Below are positions 16,477-24,679 of a stretch of 64,000 nt of DNA, piece after piece; the stretch's first letter is position 1; each line of letters starts with the position of its first letter. Below the pieces are notes generated by a model. The model did not search any database, was not told the DNA's origin, and was given only the letters and a program-made list of their open reading frames with translations. The position numbers and the translations under genes are program-made. The stretch covers positions 120,017 to 184,016 of IMG/VR virus record IMGVR_UViG_3300044971_003665; one strand, written 5' to 3'. The DNA comes from a virus.

Positions 16477-16510
16477 AGAAGGCGTCCACGTGTACACGTG
16501 GACGCCTTCT
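16477..16510 (+). terminator. Perfectly palindromic 34-base terminator-like hairpin
   Basis: The 34 bases centred at 16493/16494 are a perfect inverted repeat (AGAAGGCGTCCACGTGT and its complement). It can act as a hairpin terminator on either strand and sits between two + strand genes. The T-tract after it is short (CTTCTTG), so it could also be a protein-binding site. Confidence 0.65.
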
Positions 16511-16520
16511 TGCTGTACCC

Positions 16521-17048
16521 ATGATAACCATAAAACTGATCAACACGCGCGACAACATTCTCGGAGAAGACCTGACCGGGATACAATCGGACCCAGCGGC
16601 AATACGCGCTTACCGCCCGGACCTGATGCGGCTCGCCCGTGAGAAGTCCGCATGCGGCCTCGCCGCGAACCAGGTCGGCCTGCGGGAGAATTTCTTCTTC
16701 CTGGCCGCGAGCGCCAGAGTCACGTCCTCCGGGAACGTCAATTCGAGCGTCGCGCACCTGTGCGTCAACCCGACCTGGCGCCCCGGGCCCAAGTCGGTCA
16801 AGGTCACCGACGTCGAAGGCTGCTTGTCCCTACCCGGACGGCAGTTCCGCGTCGAACGCGAACACGTCATCCTGGCGTCCTGGACCAACGAGCAGGGGCA
16901 CAAGATCGCGGACAAGAAGTTGACCGGTCTGCCGGCACGCGTGTTCCAGCACGAACACGACCACCTCCGCGGCATCACTCTTCTACAATCCGGCACGCCA
17001 GTGCTGCGCGACGAGGCCATGGCGACGTGCAAGGCGGCGAAGTCATGA
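16521..17048 (+). CDS. def: Peptide deformylase
   Basis: Peptide deformylase removes the formyl group from the initiator Met of nascent proteins, using a metal held by one Cys and two His. All three family motifs are present: GLAANQ at residues 46-51 (motif 1), EGCLSLPG at 99-106 with the metal-binding Cys101 (motif 2), and HEHDH at 144-148 with the metal-binding His pair and catalytic Glu145 (motif 3). At 175 residues it is complete and should be active. Phages with large genomes often carry def, possibly to support rapid synthesis of phage proteins. It starts shortly after the palindromic terminator and overlaps the next open frame by 4 bases. Confidence 0.95.
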   Translation: MITIKLINTRDNILGEDLTGIQSDPAAIRAYRPDLMRLAREKSACGLAANQVGLRENFFFLAASARVTSSGNVNSSVAHLCVNPTWRPGPKSVKVTDVEGCLSLPGRQFRVEREHVILASWTNEQGHKIADKKLTGLPARVFQHEHDHLRGITLLQSGTPVLRDEAMATCKAAKS

Positions 17049-17304
17049 GCGCAGCAAAGACAGTCACGGTGTCAGCGAACATCCTGATTCCTGCCGAAAT
17101 GCAACGCCTGCTGGACGCGCGGGCTCCTGTGATTATTGGCCTGTGAGTTCTGGATGTATGCCCGCGGCAAGAGTGTGAAGCAGCTGAGGCATGCAATCTG
17201 GTGGCGCAATCATGGGAAGGTTCCCAAGGACGACATCGAAGTGGAACTCACACCGACGGGAGCAGACGGGAAACCGCTGTTCTCACACCGAAAAAAATTA
17301 CAAT
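17045..17304 (+). pseudogene. Probable frameshifted or truncated small gene
   Basis: An ATG at 17045 (4-base overlap with def) gives a 33-residue peptide ending at a TGA (17144-17146): MSAAKTVTVSANILIP and so on. A different frame, open from 17133, continues with protein-like sequence (CEFWMYARGKSVKQL..., then IWWRNHGKVPKDDIEVEL) up to about 17300, where the next gene begins. That second frame has no stop until 17903 and is shadow sequence beyond 17305. The simplest reading is one small gene broken by a frameshift and then cut off by the next start. A programmed +1 shift near 17133-17143 is the alternative. Confidence 0.45.
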
Positions 17305-18147
17305 ATGGGACTCACCGTACACTACGACCTGGCGCTCGAAGCGCCGGCAACAAAAGCAGGGAGCAAGAAAGCGCTCGACGCGATCGCCGCGTTGGGATCA
17401 TTCGCGATGGACCTTCCGTTCGAAACCGTCTCCGGCGTGTTCAGCGGAGGCGCCGACGTGGACTACAACAAGGCAGAGACGTATCCAAAACTGCCGGACG
17501 ACATGGACGCAGAGTCCTTTCGCTGGTGGGCAATTCAGGGCTTGCGCGACTCGGTGGATGTGACCACGCCGCGCGAGAAGGCGTCGGGCTACAGGCGATC
17601 GGTCGACATCCACGCGCAGGAGTTCCATGGGTTCAGCACGTGGCCGGGCGAAGGCTGCGAGGCTGCCAACTTCGGTCTGGTGCGGTTTCCCAGATCGAGG
17701 ATTTTCAACGGAAAGAAGCTGAAGGCGGAAGGTGCGACCTGGCGGTGGAATTCATTCTGCAAGACGCAGTATGCCAACGACCCCCGCTGCGGCGGGCTGA
17801 AGCACTTCCTCGAGTGCCATCTGTGCGTCATCGCCATTCTGGACAAGGCCAAGGAACTTGGAATTCTGGCACGCGTCAGCGACGAGTCTGGCTACTGGGA
17901 TGATCGTGACCTGCAGGCGCTGGTGGGCGAGATAGCCGAGTGGGATCTGATGATCGCAGGCTTCGGCGCCGGGCTGCGTTCTGCCGTGATTGCCGCCGGC
18001 GGCGATGCTGCTGACTTGCAGTCTTCCATGGACCATCGACCCGGCGTAGAGCAGCTGGAGGCGAAAGGCTTCGAGAAATACCGGCATCTCCCGGCGCTGC
18101 AGATCCTGGAGGAATTTAGCAAACACACATCAACCCAATGCGCTTAA
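17305..18147 (+). CDS. Hypothetical protein, 280 aa
   Basis: A 280-residue soluble protein starting MGLTVHYDL, with a Trp-rich central region (GFSTWPGEGCEAANFGL) and Cys residues around 160-180. The N terminus resembles a class of conserved phage proteins that open with xxVHYxL, but I cannot assign a function. The ATG at 17305 follows an A-rich leader (GAAAAAAATTACAAT) without a Shine-Dalgarno sequence. Upstream in-frame Met codons give shadow-like sequence. Confidence 0.65.
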   Translation: MGLTVHYDLALEAPATKAGSKKALDAIAALGSFAMDLPFETVSGVFSGGADVDYNKAETYPKLPDDMDAESFRWWAIQGLRDSVDVTTPREKASGYRRSVDIHAQEFHGFSTWPGEGCEAANFGLVRFPRSRIFNGKKLKAEGATWRWNSFCKTQYANDPRCGGLKHFLECHLCVIAILDKAKELGILARVSDESGYWDDRDLQALVGEIAEWDLMIAGFGAGLRSAVIAAGGDAADLQSSMDHRPGVEQLEAKGFEKYRHLPALQILEEFSKHTSTQCA

Positions 18148-18404
18148 CAGCAGGTCAACAATTCAGATCTAACCGCGCGCCGCGACTGCCCAGCAGCATG
18201 ACACCAGACCCGTTCTTCGCCGCGAACAAGTGCGCTCGGTGTCCAAACGAACTGATCGCACGCATCATGTCGTGGTTCAACAATGACGCCATCTGCCTGG
18301 AGTGCTCAGCGAAGGAGGGCGTCATCAAGAAGGCACTGCGCGCCAAGGGCATCGACGGCGCCATGGAAGGATGCGGCTACGTGCCGGACCCGGAGAAGCT
18401 ATGA
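18138..18404 (+). CDS. Small zinc-ribbon-like protein, 88 aa
   Basis: Cys pairs (CARC near residue 32 and CLEC near residue 55) are about 22 residues apart, a spacing consistent with a zinc ribbon. It overlaps the previous gene by 10 bases. A second ATG at 18198 would give a 68-residue protein starting just before the metal site. Role unknown. Confidence 0.55.
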   Translation: MRLTAGQQFRSNRAPRLPSSMTPDPFFAANKCARCPNELIARIMSWFNNDAICLECSAKEGVIKKALRAKGIDGAMEGCGYVPDPEKL

Positions 18405-18493
18405 GATCGAGTAGATGGCTCACCATCTAATGCACCAATCTGAGGACCACCGAATAACCGCAACAACAACCCCAACAACCCCAACAACCAAAA
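18405..18493 (+). promoter_or_regulatory. A/C-repeat leader before the 18494 start
   Basis: The last ~35 bases are a CAACAACCCCAACAACCCC-type repeat ending directly at the ATG. No Shine-Dalgarno sequence and no clear promoter are visible. It marks the start of the long early-type gene array. Confidence 0.4.
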
Positions 18494-18928
18494 ATGAGTG
18501 ATAGCAACAATGGTCCCACCGACCAGGAAATCGAAGATGACGAAATTGACCGCGCTATAGAGCGCTCGGAGGAGGCGCTCCGCGGCGAACACGGAGAAGA
18601 AGCAAAGCGGGAAGAAGAGGCACGTCAGGTCGTGTATGACGCAGCCAGGCGAAAGCGTGAGGTCAGGGAGGAAGTGCAGCGCAAACTTGAGAAAAATCTG
18701 GGGTCGCCTGCCTTGGCCATCGTCAGAATATCGTCGGTCGACCTACCGCACCACCCGGCCTACGTGGCCATGGATCTGCGGCAGGTGCAGAAAGTGTGTG
18801 AACTCATTGGCACCGAGGACACCGTCTGGTCACAGGAGCAGATCGACACCATTGGCAGACGGGCAGCCAAGGGCGAGTTCAACATGTGCACAATCGGCAA
18901 CCGCACCACCATCACATTCAAAGAATGA
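18494..18928 (+). CDS. Hypothetical protein, 144 aa, charged coiled coil N terminus
   Basis: Residues 10-75 are almost entirely Glu, Lys, Arg and Ala and should form a long helix or coiled coil. The C-terminal half is a small mixed domain. It is the first gene of the 18.5-58 kb array and overlaps the next by 4 bases (ATGA). Not recognised. Confidence 0.6.
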   Translation: MSDSNNGPTDQEIEDDEIDRAIERSEEALRGEHGEEAKREEEARQVVYDAARRKREVREEVQRKLEKNLGSPALAIVRISSVDLPHHPAYVAMDLRQVQKVCELIGTEDTVWSQEQIDTIGRRAAKGEFNMCTIGNRTTITFKE

Positions 18929-19905
18929 ACCACATCCACACCATCCTGGCAGCCTTGCGCTGCTACCAGTCGACTGTCGGCAACCATCGTGATATCGACG
19001 ACATCGCCACCGACAGCGGCAGACTGCCGCTGCCCACGGAGGACGAAATCGGAGACCTGTGTGAGCGGCTGAACTGCGGGCAGGAGAAGCTGCCGGAGAT
19101 TCCGCCGTTCACGGACACGGAGCTGAACGAGCTGATGGAGATCGCCAGCGTGGCGCTGCGGGATCTGGGCATGCGCGGACGTCTGTCCGACGTGCTGGAT
19201 CTGTGCGAGGAATATCTAGCCAGGCTGCAGGAGCGCCTGCGGAACTACTTGGACCACGCCGAGCCAGCCACGCCACGCGCGGCGACCGGACTGATGGAAC
19301 CGTTCGTGTTTCGCGCGCCGACCTGGAGCAACTCCGGGGTGTCGCCTACCTCAGCGGAGGAGGCGCTTCAGCGCGCGAGGGATCTGGCATCTTCCTATTA
19401 CGCGCTGGGCGCCCAGTGCGGCATCCATTCCATGATCGAGTGGTGCGGCGTGATGACGGAGTATGTCAAGATGCTGGGCGAGGCATACAAAGCCGGCGTT
19501 GACCCGCGGGAAGTGGATCAGCATCACGCCGACTGCGCAGTGTCTGTGCCTAAGTTCATGCTGGAATACTTCACCGAGAAACTGGGCTGCCAGCTGAAGC
19601 CGTTCATTCGCGCCGATCGGACCGCCTGGCGCAGGCTGCTGGAGGGCTGGTTCGAGGGCGCAGGGCAGCACATCGTCTGCGAGGTCATCTGCCAGAGACC
19701 ATCGGTCAGCCTGCACGCGACCGAGGAGGAAGCTCTGCGGTATGCGGTGCAGTGTGCTTTGGAGAACCTGTATCCGGTGACTGACGAAACATCGCCGAGT
19801 GACATCGAGGAGATTAAGGACGGCTTCCGGGACACGCTGAAGGAGCACGACTGCATCCGCGATGGCGACTACGAGGTGTATCTACTCACACCAACCAACG
19901 CATGA
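18925..19905 (+). CDS. Hypothetical protein, 326 aa
   Basis: One of the larger unassigned proteins of the array. It is soluble and helical, with scattered Cys residues and a central Ser/Tyr-rich region (ARDLASSYYALGAQCGIHS). The ATG at 18925 overlaps the preceding stop. It overlaps the next gene by 4 bases, so translation is probably coupled. No motif suggests a reaction. Confidence 0.6.
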   Translation: MNHIHTILAALRCYQSTVGNHRDIDDIATDSGRLPLPTEDEIGDLCERLNCGQEKLPEIPPFTDTELNELMEIASVALRDLGMRGRLSDVLDLCEEYLARLQERLRNYLDHAEPATPRAATGLMEPFVFRAPTWSNSGVSPTSAEEALQRARDLASSYYALGAQCGIHSMIEWCGVMTEYVKMLGEAYKAGVDPREVDQHHADCAVSVPKFMLEYFTEKLGCQLKPFIRADRTAWRRLLEGWFEGAGQHIVCEVICQRPSVSLHATEEEALRYAVQCALENLYPVTDETSPSDIEEIKDGFRDTLKEHDCIRDGDYEVYLLTPTNA

Positions 19906-20648
19906 AGCCGAAGCTACAGAAAGAAACCGTCGACCCCAGCCGTATAGCATGGGGACTGAACACCTCCAAGCGATTGGCAGACGCCATGCTGTATCGGTCC
20001 ATGGCGTTTGATTTGATGCGACAGTATCGCCGAATGAAGAAGCGACTGCGGATACTGTCCTTCCCTGCGCAGACATGGGTGTGGGAGCAGGCGCTGGCAA
20101 GTGACTTCCCGGACGTTAAGATGGAATTCCTCGGGCTCGAGCGGGATCCGAGGATTCACAAGAAGACCGCCAAGTTCGGCGAGGCTCTGCCGCAACACTT
20201 CAAGATGACCGCTGGTCCGGTTGACTTCCGCAGCTTCGCGGACCTGACGACCAGGCGCCGGCCTTATGACGTTATCTACCTGGACTGGATGGGAACCTGG
20301 TCCAAGGAGAAGAAGGAAGACATCGCCGCCATGTTTCGCAACGAACTTCTGGCAGTCGGCGGCATGCTGCTGCTGACCGTCTCATTGCGTCGCGGACGGC
20401 CGGAGACCATGGACGAATTGACGGATCTGTCCTACGACCTTCCGTTGGCGTTTTACGACGCCAGGGGCGAGGACAAGTATACCAGCAATCTGAAGGTGCG
20501 CGGCATTCCTCACTGGGTGCAGAACTACGCGAAGGAGTATTTCGACATCGATATGCGACCGCTGATGGCCAGCGTTTACTACTCGTCCACCGGATTGTCG
20601 CACCAGGTACAACCACAACTACAAATCGTGCTTCTGCGCGAAACATAA
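19902..20648 (+). CDS. Possible class I methyltransferase-like protein, 248 aa
   Basis: RILSFPAQTWVWEQAL followed by FLGLERDP (residues ~48-83) has the beta-alpha-beta pattern of a Rossmann-type SAM-binding motif with an acidic residue after strand 2. YDVIYLDWMGTW (~118-129) matches the usual motif IV strand ending in D-x-x-G/W. The glycine-rich loop of motif I is degenerate, so SAM binding is uncertain. Substrate unknown. A nucleotide or DNA methyltransferase, or a degraded relative, is possible. Confidence 0.45.
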   Translation: MKPKLQKETVDPSRIAWGLNTSKRLADAMLYRSMAFDLMRQYRRMKKRLRILSFPAQTWVWEQALASDFPDVKMEFLGLERDPRIHKKTAKFGEALPQHFKMTAGPVDFRSFADLTTRRRPYDVIYLDWMGTWSKEKKEDIAAMFRNELLAVGGMLLLTVSLRRGRPETMDELTDLSYDLPLAFYDARGEDKYTSNLKVRGIPHWVQNYAKEYFDIDMRPLMASVYYSSTGLSHQVQPQLQIVLLRET

Positions 20649-20649
20649 A

Positions 20650-20675
20650 ATGGCTGATTATTATGGCTGATTATT
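20650..20675 (+). repeat. 13-base tandem duplication of a start-codon region
   Basis: ATGGCTGATTATT occurs at 20650-20662 and again at 20663-20675. The first ATG now opens a 6-codon frame that stops immediately. The second is the functional start of the next gene. Confidence 0.9.
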
Positions 20676-21088
20676 ACACAAATGTGAGCATGGAACTGGC
20701 GCTTCCGTCTGCGGAAGCTGTCCAGTATGCCGTCGAACTAGCGCAGGCGATGGCTGATTGCGCGAACGGCGACAAGCCGGAAACGGACATACCCAAAGGC
20801 TGGGAGAAGGACGCCGAGGACGAAAACTGGAACTTCGACATCAAGAAAGAGGGCGACAGGTCGATCTGTATTCACAGCGAGTGCGGGTGCATCGACGAGA
20901 TCATCAAGCTCATCCGGCATCTCATGCAGAAGTTCGACATGACCGAGCCGGTCTCGTTCGAGTGGTCGAACGACTGCTCCAAGCCCAGGACGGATGCCTA
21001 CGGCGGCGGCGCGGCATACATCACGGCGACGGAGGCTCGGACATTCAGCACCTCGCAGTGGCTGAGGGCTCAGGGGGTCGGCGGATGA
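20663..21088 (+). CDS. Hypothetical protein, 141 aa
   Basis: A soluble mixed alpha/beta protein with two Cys residues close together (CGC near residue 73) and acidic N-terminal helices. The layout is common among small conserved phage proteins, but no name is justified. The start is the second of two tandemly duplicated ATG copies, since the first leads to a stop after six codons. It overlaps a 14-residue mini-ORF by 4 bases. Confidence 0.6.
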   Translation: MADYYTNVSMELALPSAEAVQYAVELAQAMADCANGDKPETDIPKGWEKDAEDENWNFDIKKEGDRSICIHSECGCIDEIIKLIRHLMQKFDMTEPVSFEWSNDCSKPRTDAYGGGAAYITATEARTFSTSQWLRAQGVGG

Positions 21089-21129
21089 GCGCAACAACAT
21101 CACAATCACAATCACAATCACAAGCATGA
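21085..21129 (+). CDS. Mini-ORF made of CACAAT repeats, 14 aa
   Basis: The frame ATG...TGA encodes MSATTSQSQSQSQA. It overlaps the previous stop (ATGA at 21085) and the next start (ATGA at 21126). It is most likely a translated leader that passes ribosomes to the 21126 gene rather than a functional peptide. Confidence 0.35.
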   Translation: MSATTSQSQSQSQA

Positions 21130-21425
21130 GCATGAGAAACATCGACATCACACAACCGCCCGGGAAACTCCGATATCACTCCGTCGACGAAGTCGCCGAG
21201 TGCGTCTCCGGACTCACGGACGCCACCTACAGCGAACTGTGGGCTACCCTGGAGGAGGCATACAAGGCCAGAAACGCCAAGCCGCTAGGCGGTGACGGCA
21301 GCGACGGCACCATCGAGGAGCCCGTCGTCACGTCCGGGGAATACGACTCGGACCTTGCGGCCGCCTGGCCCAAACTGTCCGAGGCTGCGCGTCGCAACAT
21401 CCACGAGGCTGCAAATGCGAATTAA
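21126..21425 (+). CDS. Small hypothetical protein, 99 aa
   Basis: An acidic protein with a helical centre (residues ~25-50) and a disordered Gly/Asp/Glu stretch in the middle. Two in-frame ATGs (21126 and 21132) are possible starts. The first coincides with the stop of the repeat-encoded mini-ORF. It overlaps the next gene by 11 bases. Not recognised. Confidence 0.55.
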   Translation: MSMRNIDITQPPGKLRYHSVDEVAECVSGLTDATYSELWATLEEAYKARNAKPLGGDGSDGTIEEPVVTSGEYDSDLAAAWPKLSEAARRNIHEAANAN

Positions 21426-22179
21426 GATCACCGAGGACATTGACGACAGCTACGCGGCAAGCATGGCGAAAGGGCGAGGGCTGAAGACTGGCGCGGACTA
21501 CAAGTCCTTCGCCGCGCAGAGCCGGCAGCAGCCGACGATGCAGGGCTGGTTCGCCGTCATGGACTTCGCCGCCGGCAAATGGGTGGAGGTGGAGACCGAC
21601 CATCTGTTTGACAGCCAGTTCAACATCGGAGATCCGCCCGGGTTCGTTCCGCCTCCGGATCGCGACCCGCGGACCACTGGAGCGCGGGTCGACCTGCGCT
21701 ACGTGGACGCCATCGACTTCGCGCCTGAGTTCAGCGGGCCGGAGGATTTCCTGCAGGCGGTACAGAAGCGCTACGACACCGACTGGCCTGGAAGCTCGGT
21801 AAGCCGCGAACTGATCAACCGCCTCGCGTGCGGCGCGATGAAGGACGAGACCAACCGAAAAGCTGAACCAATGGAGTTGCAAGCTTACCGCGATCTGTTC
21901 ATCAAAGGTGCGAAGTTCCGCGTGATCAAGAAAGGCGCTTACATCAGCGGCATGAAGCCGATAGCGCCATACGCAAGCCAGGGACACCACGAGCACCTCG
22001 ATGTCGGACGTATCCTGACATGCGCGGGCAGTTCGATGACCCACGGCGACGGCGTACCGGCGGTCAAGTGGCTGGACGCGGACGGCAATTGGATATGCAA
22101 TGACGCGCTCTTCTCGCACGTCATCGGCGGGACGTGGGGCGGTCAGATACCCGAGCCGGGATGGCTTGAACTCGTATGA
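21415..22179 (+). CDS. Hypothetical protein, 254 aa
   Basis: A soluble mixed protein with a Pro-rich loop (GDPPGFVPPPDRDP) near residue 80 and a C-terminal Trp/Gly-rich section (VIGGTWGGQIPEPGW). Its start at 21415 lies within the end of the previous gene, and it overlaps the following gene by 4 bases. No family known to me. Confidence 0.6.
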   Translation: MRIKITEDIDDSYAASMAKGRGLKTGADYKSFAAQSRQQPTMQGWFAVMDFAAGKWVEVETDHLFDSQFNIGDPPGFVPPPDRDPRTTGARVDLRYVDAIDFAPEFSGPEDFLQAVQKRYDTDWPGSSVSRELINRLACGAMKDETNRKAEPMELQAYRDLFIKGAKFRVIKKGAYISGMKPIAPYASQGHHEHLDVGRILTCAGSSMTHGDGVPAVKWLDADGNWICNDALFSHVIGGTWGGQIPEPGWLELV

Positions 22180-22787
22180 GCGCACTACTCACTCCGCAGG
22201 AGTTCGACGAGATATGGGCGCAGGTGTCGCCCGAGGTGTCGACGATCATCGAGGACGCCATACAGAGGTCGCCGTTGGCGTCGCCCATGGATGATCCGCG
22301 CCAGCTCGCGCGCTACCTGTGTGTGACGCAGGCATTCACGGATATACTCGATCTACTGCCGGCGTTTGGTCTGCAGATGTTCGACACGATACCGGATTCT
22401 GCGGGCCTCGAAAGCGACGCGCCGGCTCTACTGGCGCTCGCGCGCAGACTGGCTCGCTACAAGTCGTGCGACGACGAGGCGCTCAAGGTCGACTCCTACA
22501 GCGGCTCCATGGAACTGCTGCGCATCAACGCGCCGGCCTGGTTCGAGAATCCGGAGTTCGTCCGATGGCTCACGCACAAGGGCACGGCGACGTGGCACCA
22601 GGGCGAGGAGCCGAACGAGTTTTCGGACGTGTTCTTCACCTTCTGCCAAGGCGAAGGTTCGGACTACCCGTCGATTCCCGACCGCCCCGGTATCCCGGAA
22701 GAAATCTGGAGGTATCTGGAGATCCTAGTGGCTGAAAAATACGGCTGGAACGAGGAGGTGCTGGTGTGGGTCAGCAATCTGGCATGA
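22176..22787 (+). CDS. Hypothetical protein, 203 aa
   Basis: An acidic, mainly helical protein with a Trp/Phe-rich C-terminal half (AWFENPEFVRWL). It is coupled to both neighbours by 4-base overlaps. No recognisable motif. Confidence 0.6.
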   Translation: MSALLTPQEFDEIWAQVSPEVSTIIEDAIQRSPLASPMDDPRQLARYLCVTQAFTDILDLLPAFGLQMFDTIPDSAGLESDAPALLALARRLARYKSCDDEALKVDSYSGSMELLRINAPAWFENPEFVRWLTHKGTATWHQGEEPNEFSDVFFTFCQGEGSDYPSIPDRPGIPEEIWRYLEILVAEKYGWNEEVLVWVSNLA

Positions 22788-23062
22788 AGAAGAAACACAC
22801 CATCGAGGTCCGACGCTACCTGCCCGGCCAGACGGATTACGGCAGCGAATCCATGGGCGCCATCACCGGCAACTACGGACACCACGAGAAGGTGGAGACG
22901 ATCAAGCGCGTGCTGCGCGCTGAGCAGATCGGCAACTTCAATCCGGTGTTCTGCACCTACAAAGGCAAACGGTGCTTGGTGCAGTCAGACGAAGGAGACC
23001 TGTCGGACCCGTTCCGACGCACCGAGGAGCATCTAAAAACACTATTCATCAAAATCCCATGA
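22784..23062 (+). CDS. Small hypothetical protein, 92 aa
   Basis: A basic mixed alpha/beta protein beginning MKKKHTIEVRRY, probably two or three strands followed by a helix. It is coupled by 4-base overlaps on both sides. Not recognised. Confidence 0.55.
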   Translation: MKKKHTIEVRRYLPGQTDYGSESMGAITGNYGHHEKVETIKRVLRAEQIGNFNPVFCTYKGKRCLVQSDEGDLSDPFRRTEEHLKTLFIKIP

Positions 23063-23910
23063 GAAATCCTGCAATCGAAATCCTATCCAAGCCAAAGTCC
23101 AAATTCACCCTGCTGGTCGTCGGTGGCGGCATGATGGGTTGCGACGTCCGCAAACCCATCGTGTCCAAAGGCTGGCTTGAGACGTCGCAAGGCGAGAAGC
23201 TGTGCTACTCCGAGCCGCGCGGTCGCAAGATCTACGGACTGGAGGGAGTCCTGAGGGCCGGCGCCATCGTGCTGCGCGGCCACGAGGAGTCGCGCCCCAT
23301 CTTCGAGTCCCACGCGCGCGCCGAAGGCGGATGCCTGTCGTTCGTCATGGACGGCAAGGGCGGACGCTTCATCGACTACAACGCGGAGGGCACCGATGCG
23401 CTGATCGACTACCTCAAGAAGCACTTGGTGCTGCATACGCTGGGGTGGAGTCACACCCTGACGCTGCTCGTCGAGAAGAAGGACAGCGTCAGGGACACAC
23501 GGGCGATTGCCGACCACGACTTCAAGAAGAAGCTGCTGACGGCACTGGGGCAGCCCGTGGAGATGGAGCGCGCGGCGCCGAAAGAACCGGAGCGCAAGTC
23601 GCTGCTGACCGATGCGATGAAGGCGAAGCTGCGTGCGGCCGTCGGCAAGGAGCCGCAGCCGATCTACAAGATCTTCCTGCCGGAGGGCTCGGCGACGTGG
23701 CTGCTGTGCAGCATCGAGGACGACGGAGACACGTTGTGGGCTGTCTGCGACCTCGGCCTCGGATGCGTCGAGTATGGCACGGTGAGCCTCAAGGAACTGG
23801 AGACCATCCGTGGTCCCCGGTTTAAGCTGCCGGCCGAGCGCGACCTGCACTTCGACGGGCGCGACTTCAACATGGAGGAGGCGCTCGGGAAGATGTCGCT
23901 GATGGCGTGA
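23059..23910 (+). CDS. DUF2958-domain protein, 283 aa
   Basis: The C-terminal ~80 residues fit the DUF2958 pattern: IYKIFLPEGSATWLL, then DDGDTLWAVCDLGLGCVEYG, then VSLKELETIRG and a closing RDLHF. DUF2958 occurs widely in plasmids, integrative elements and phages, usually as a ~110-residue protein of unknown function. Here it is preceded by about 190 residues of unrelated sequence with a Gly-rich start (LLVVGGGMMGCD), so the protein is a fusion. It overlaps both neighbours by 4 bases. Function unknown. Confidence 0.7.
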   Translation: MRNPAIEILSKPKSKFTLLVVGGGMMGCDVRKPIVSKGWLETSQGEKLCYSEPRGRKIYGLEGVLRAGAIVLRGHEESRPIFESHARAEGGCLSFVMDGKGGRFIDYNAEGTDALIDYLKKHLVLHTLGWSHTLTLLVEKKDSVRDTRAIADHDFKKKLLTALGQPVEMERAAPKEPERKSLLTDAMKAKLRAAVGKEPQPIYKIFLPEGSATWLLCSIEDDGDTLWAVCDLGLGCVEYGTVSLKELETIRGPRFKLPAERDLHFDGRDFNMEEALGKMSLMA

Positions 23911-24152
23911 AAGAGTTCACTGGAAAGCACACCTACACCTTTCGCTGGTGGCGCCCGGGCGGACAGTCGATCGATACCAAGCATTGCGACGCGCTGGAGG
24001 AGACGGCGCAGAACAGAATCGCGGAAATGGTAAAGCAGGGTTACCGCGAGGGCGAGCTGAACGATCACATCCGGATGGACGACACCGACCCGCCCGATGG
24101 GGTGGAGTATCGCGGATGGTGGCAACACAAAGCAGAAACCACAGAATCATGA
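23907..24152 (+). CDS. Small hypothetical protein, 81 aa
   Basis: It starts at GTG (GTGA overlap with the previous stop). The aromatic-rich N terminus (HTYTFRWWRPGG) and C terminus (YRGWWQHK) flank a charged helix. It ends in a 4-base overlap with the next gene. No function suggested. Confidence 0.55.
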   Translation: MKEFTGKHTYTFRWWRPGGQSIDTKHCDALEETAQNRIAEMVKQGYREGELNDHIRMDDTDPPDGVEYRGWWQHKAETTES

Positions 24153-24676
24153 AACACAAATACCACATCGGCGTTCGCCGACTTTCCATCCGCGAGGCCA
24201 CATTCGACGTCGTGATGGACGGAGAAGTCTCCGGAGAGGCAGCAAGGGCAAGGGACGCGGCCAGGGAGAAGGCCAGGAACACTGACTACAATCAGTTTCC
24301 GGAGGACGTGACATACGAGGCGCTGATCCAAAGCGTCGAGCCCATACGGGAGAAGACTGAACTAAACCTCAGAACCAGCGCCTACGAGGGTTATCTCATC
24401 CTACGCGTCGCTCAACGCGCAATGAGTCTGGGTATACATACGCTGAGTCTGGGTATACATACGCGCAGTATTCTGCCGTGCACCGAGGATGAGCAGCAGT
24501 GGGTGACGGACATCGTCCTCTGCCACAATCACGGCTGCCCGCTTATGCTGGCGGAGCTGCTGGCAGCCAGCGCCGATGAGTTCACTCACGACATGATCGG
24601 GATCCGCAGCTTCCTCAATAGGAACACCGGCAAGTTGGAAGGCATCTTCCACCCGCGGTATGCACTCAACCAATAA
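24149..24676 (+). CDS. Hypothetical protein, 175 aa, with a 7-residue tandem repeat
   Basis: An unassigned protein of mixed composition. At residues ~92-105 a 21-base tandem duplication makes the peptide repeat LGIHTxSLGIHT. His and Cys residues follow (LCHNHGC), which might bind metal, but the spacing is not a standard motif. The start overlaps the previous stop by 4 bases. Confidence 0.6.
   Translation: MKHKYHIGVRRLSIREATFDVVMDGEVSGEAARARDAAREKARNTDYNQFPEDVTYEALIQSVEPIREKTELNLRTSAYEGYLILRVAQRAMSLGIHTLSLGIHTRSILPCTEDEQQWVTDIVLCHNHGCPLMLAELLAASADEFTHDMIGIRSFLNRNTGKLEGIFHPRYALNQ
24423..24464 (+). repeat. 21-base perfect tandem repeat
   Basis: TGAGTCTGGGTATACATACGC occurs twice back to back (24423-24443 and 24444-24464), in frame within the 24149 gene. 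I see no difference between the two copies. Confidence 0.95.
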
Positions 24677-24679
24677 AAC

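Noticed and set aside
16477-16510. Phage attachment site or origin at the 34-base palindrome
   Set aside because: It lies between two co-oriented genes immediately after a stop codon, where a terminator is the simpler reading, and no second copy was seen.
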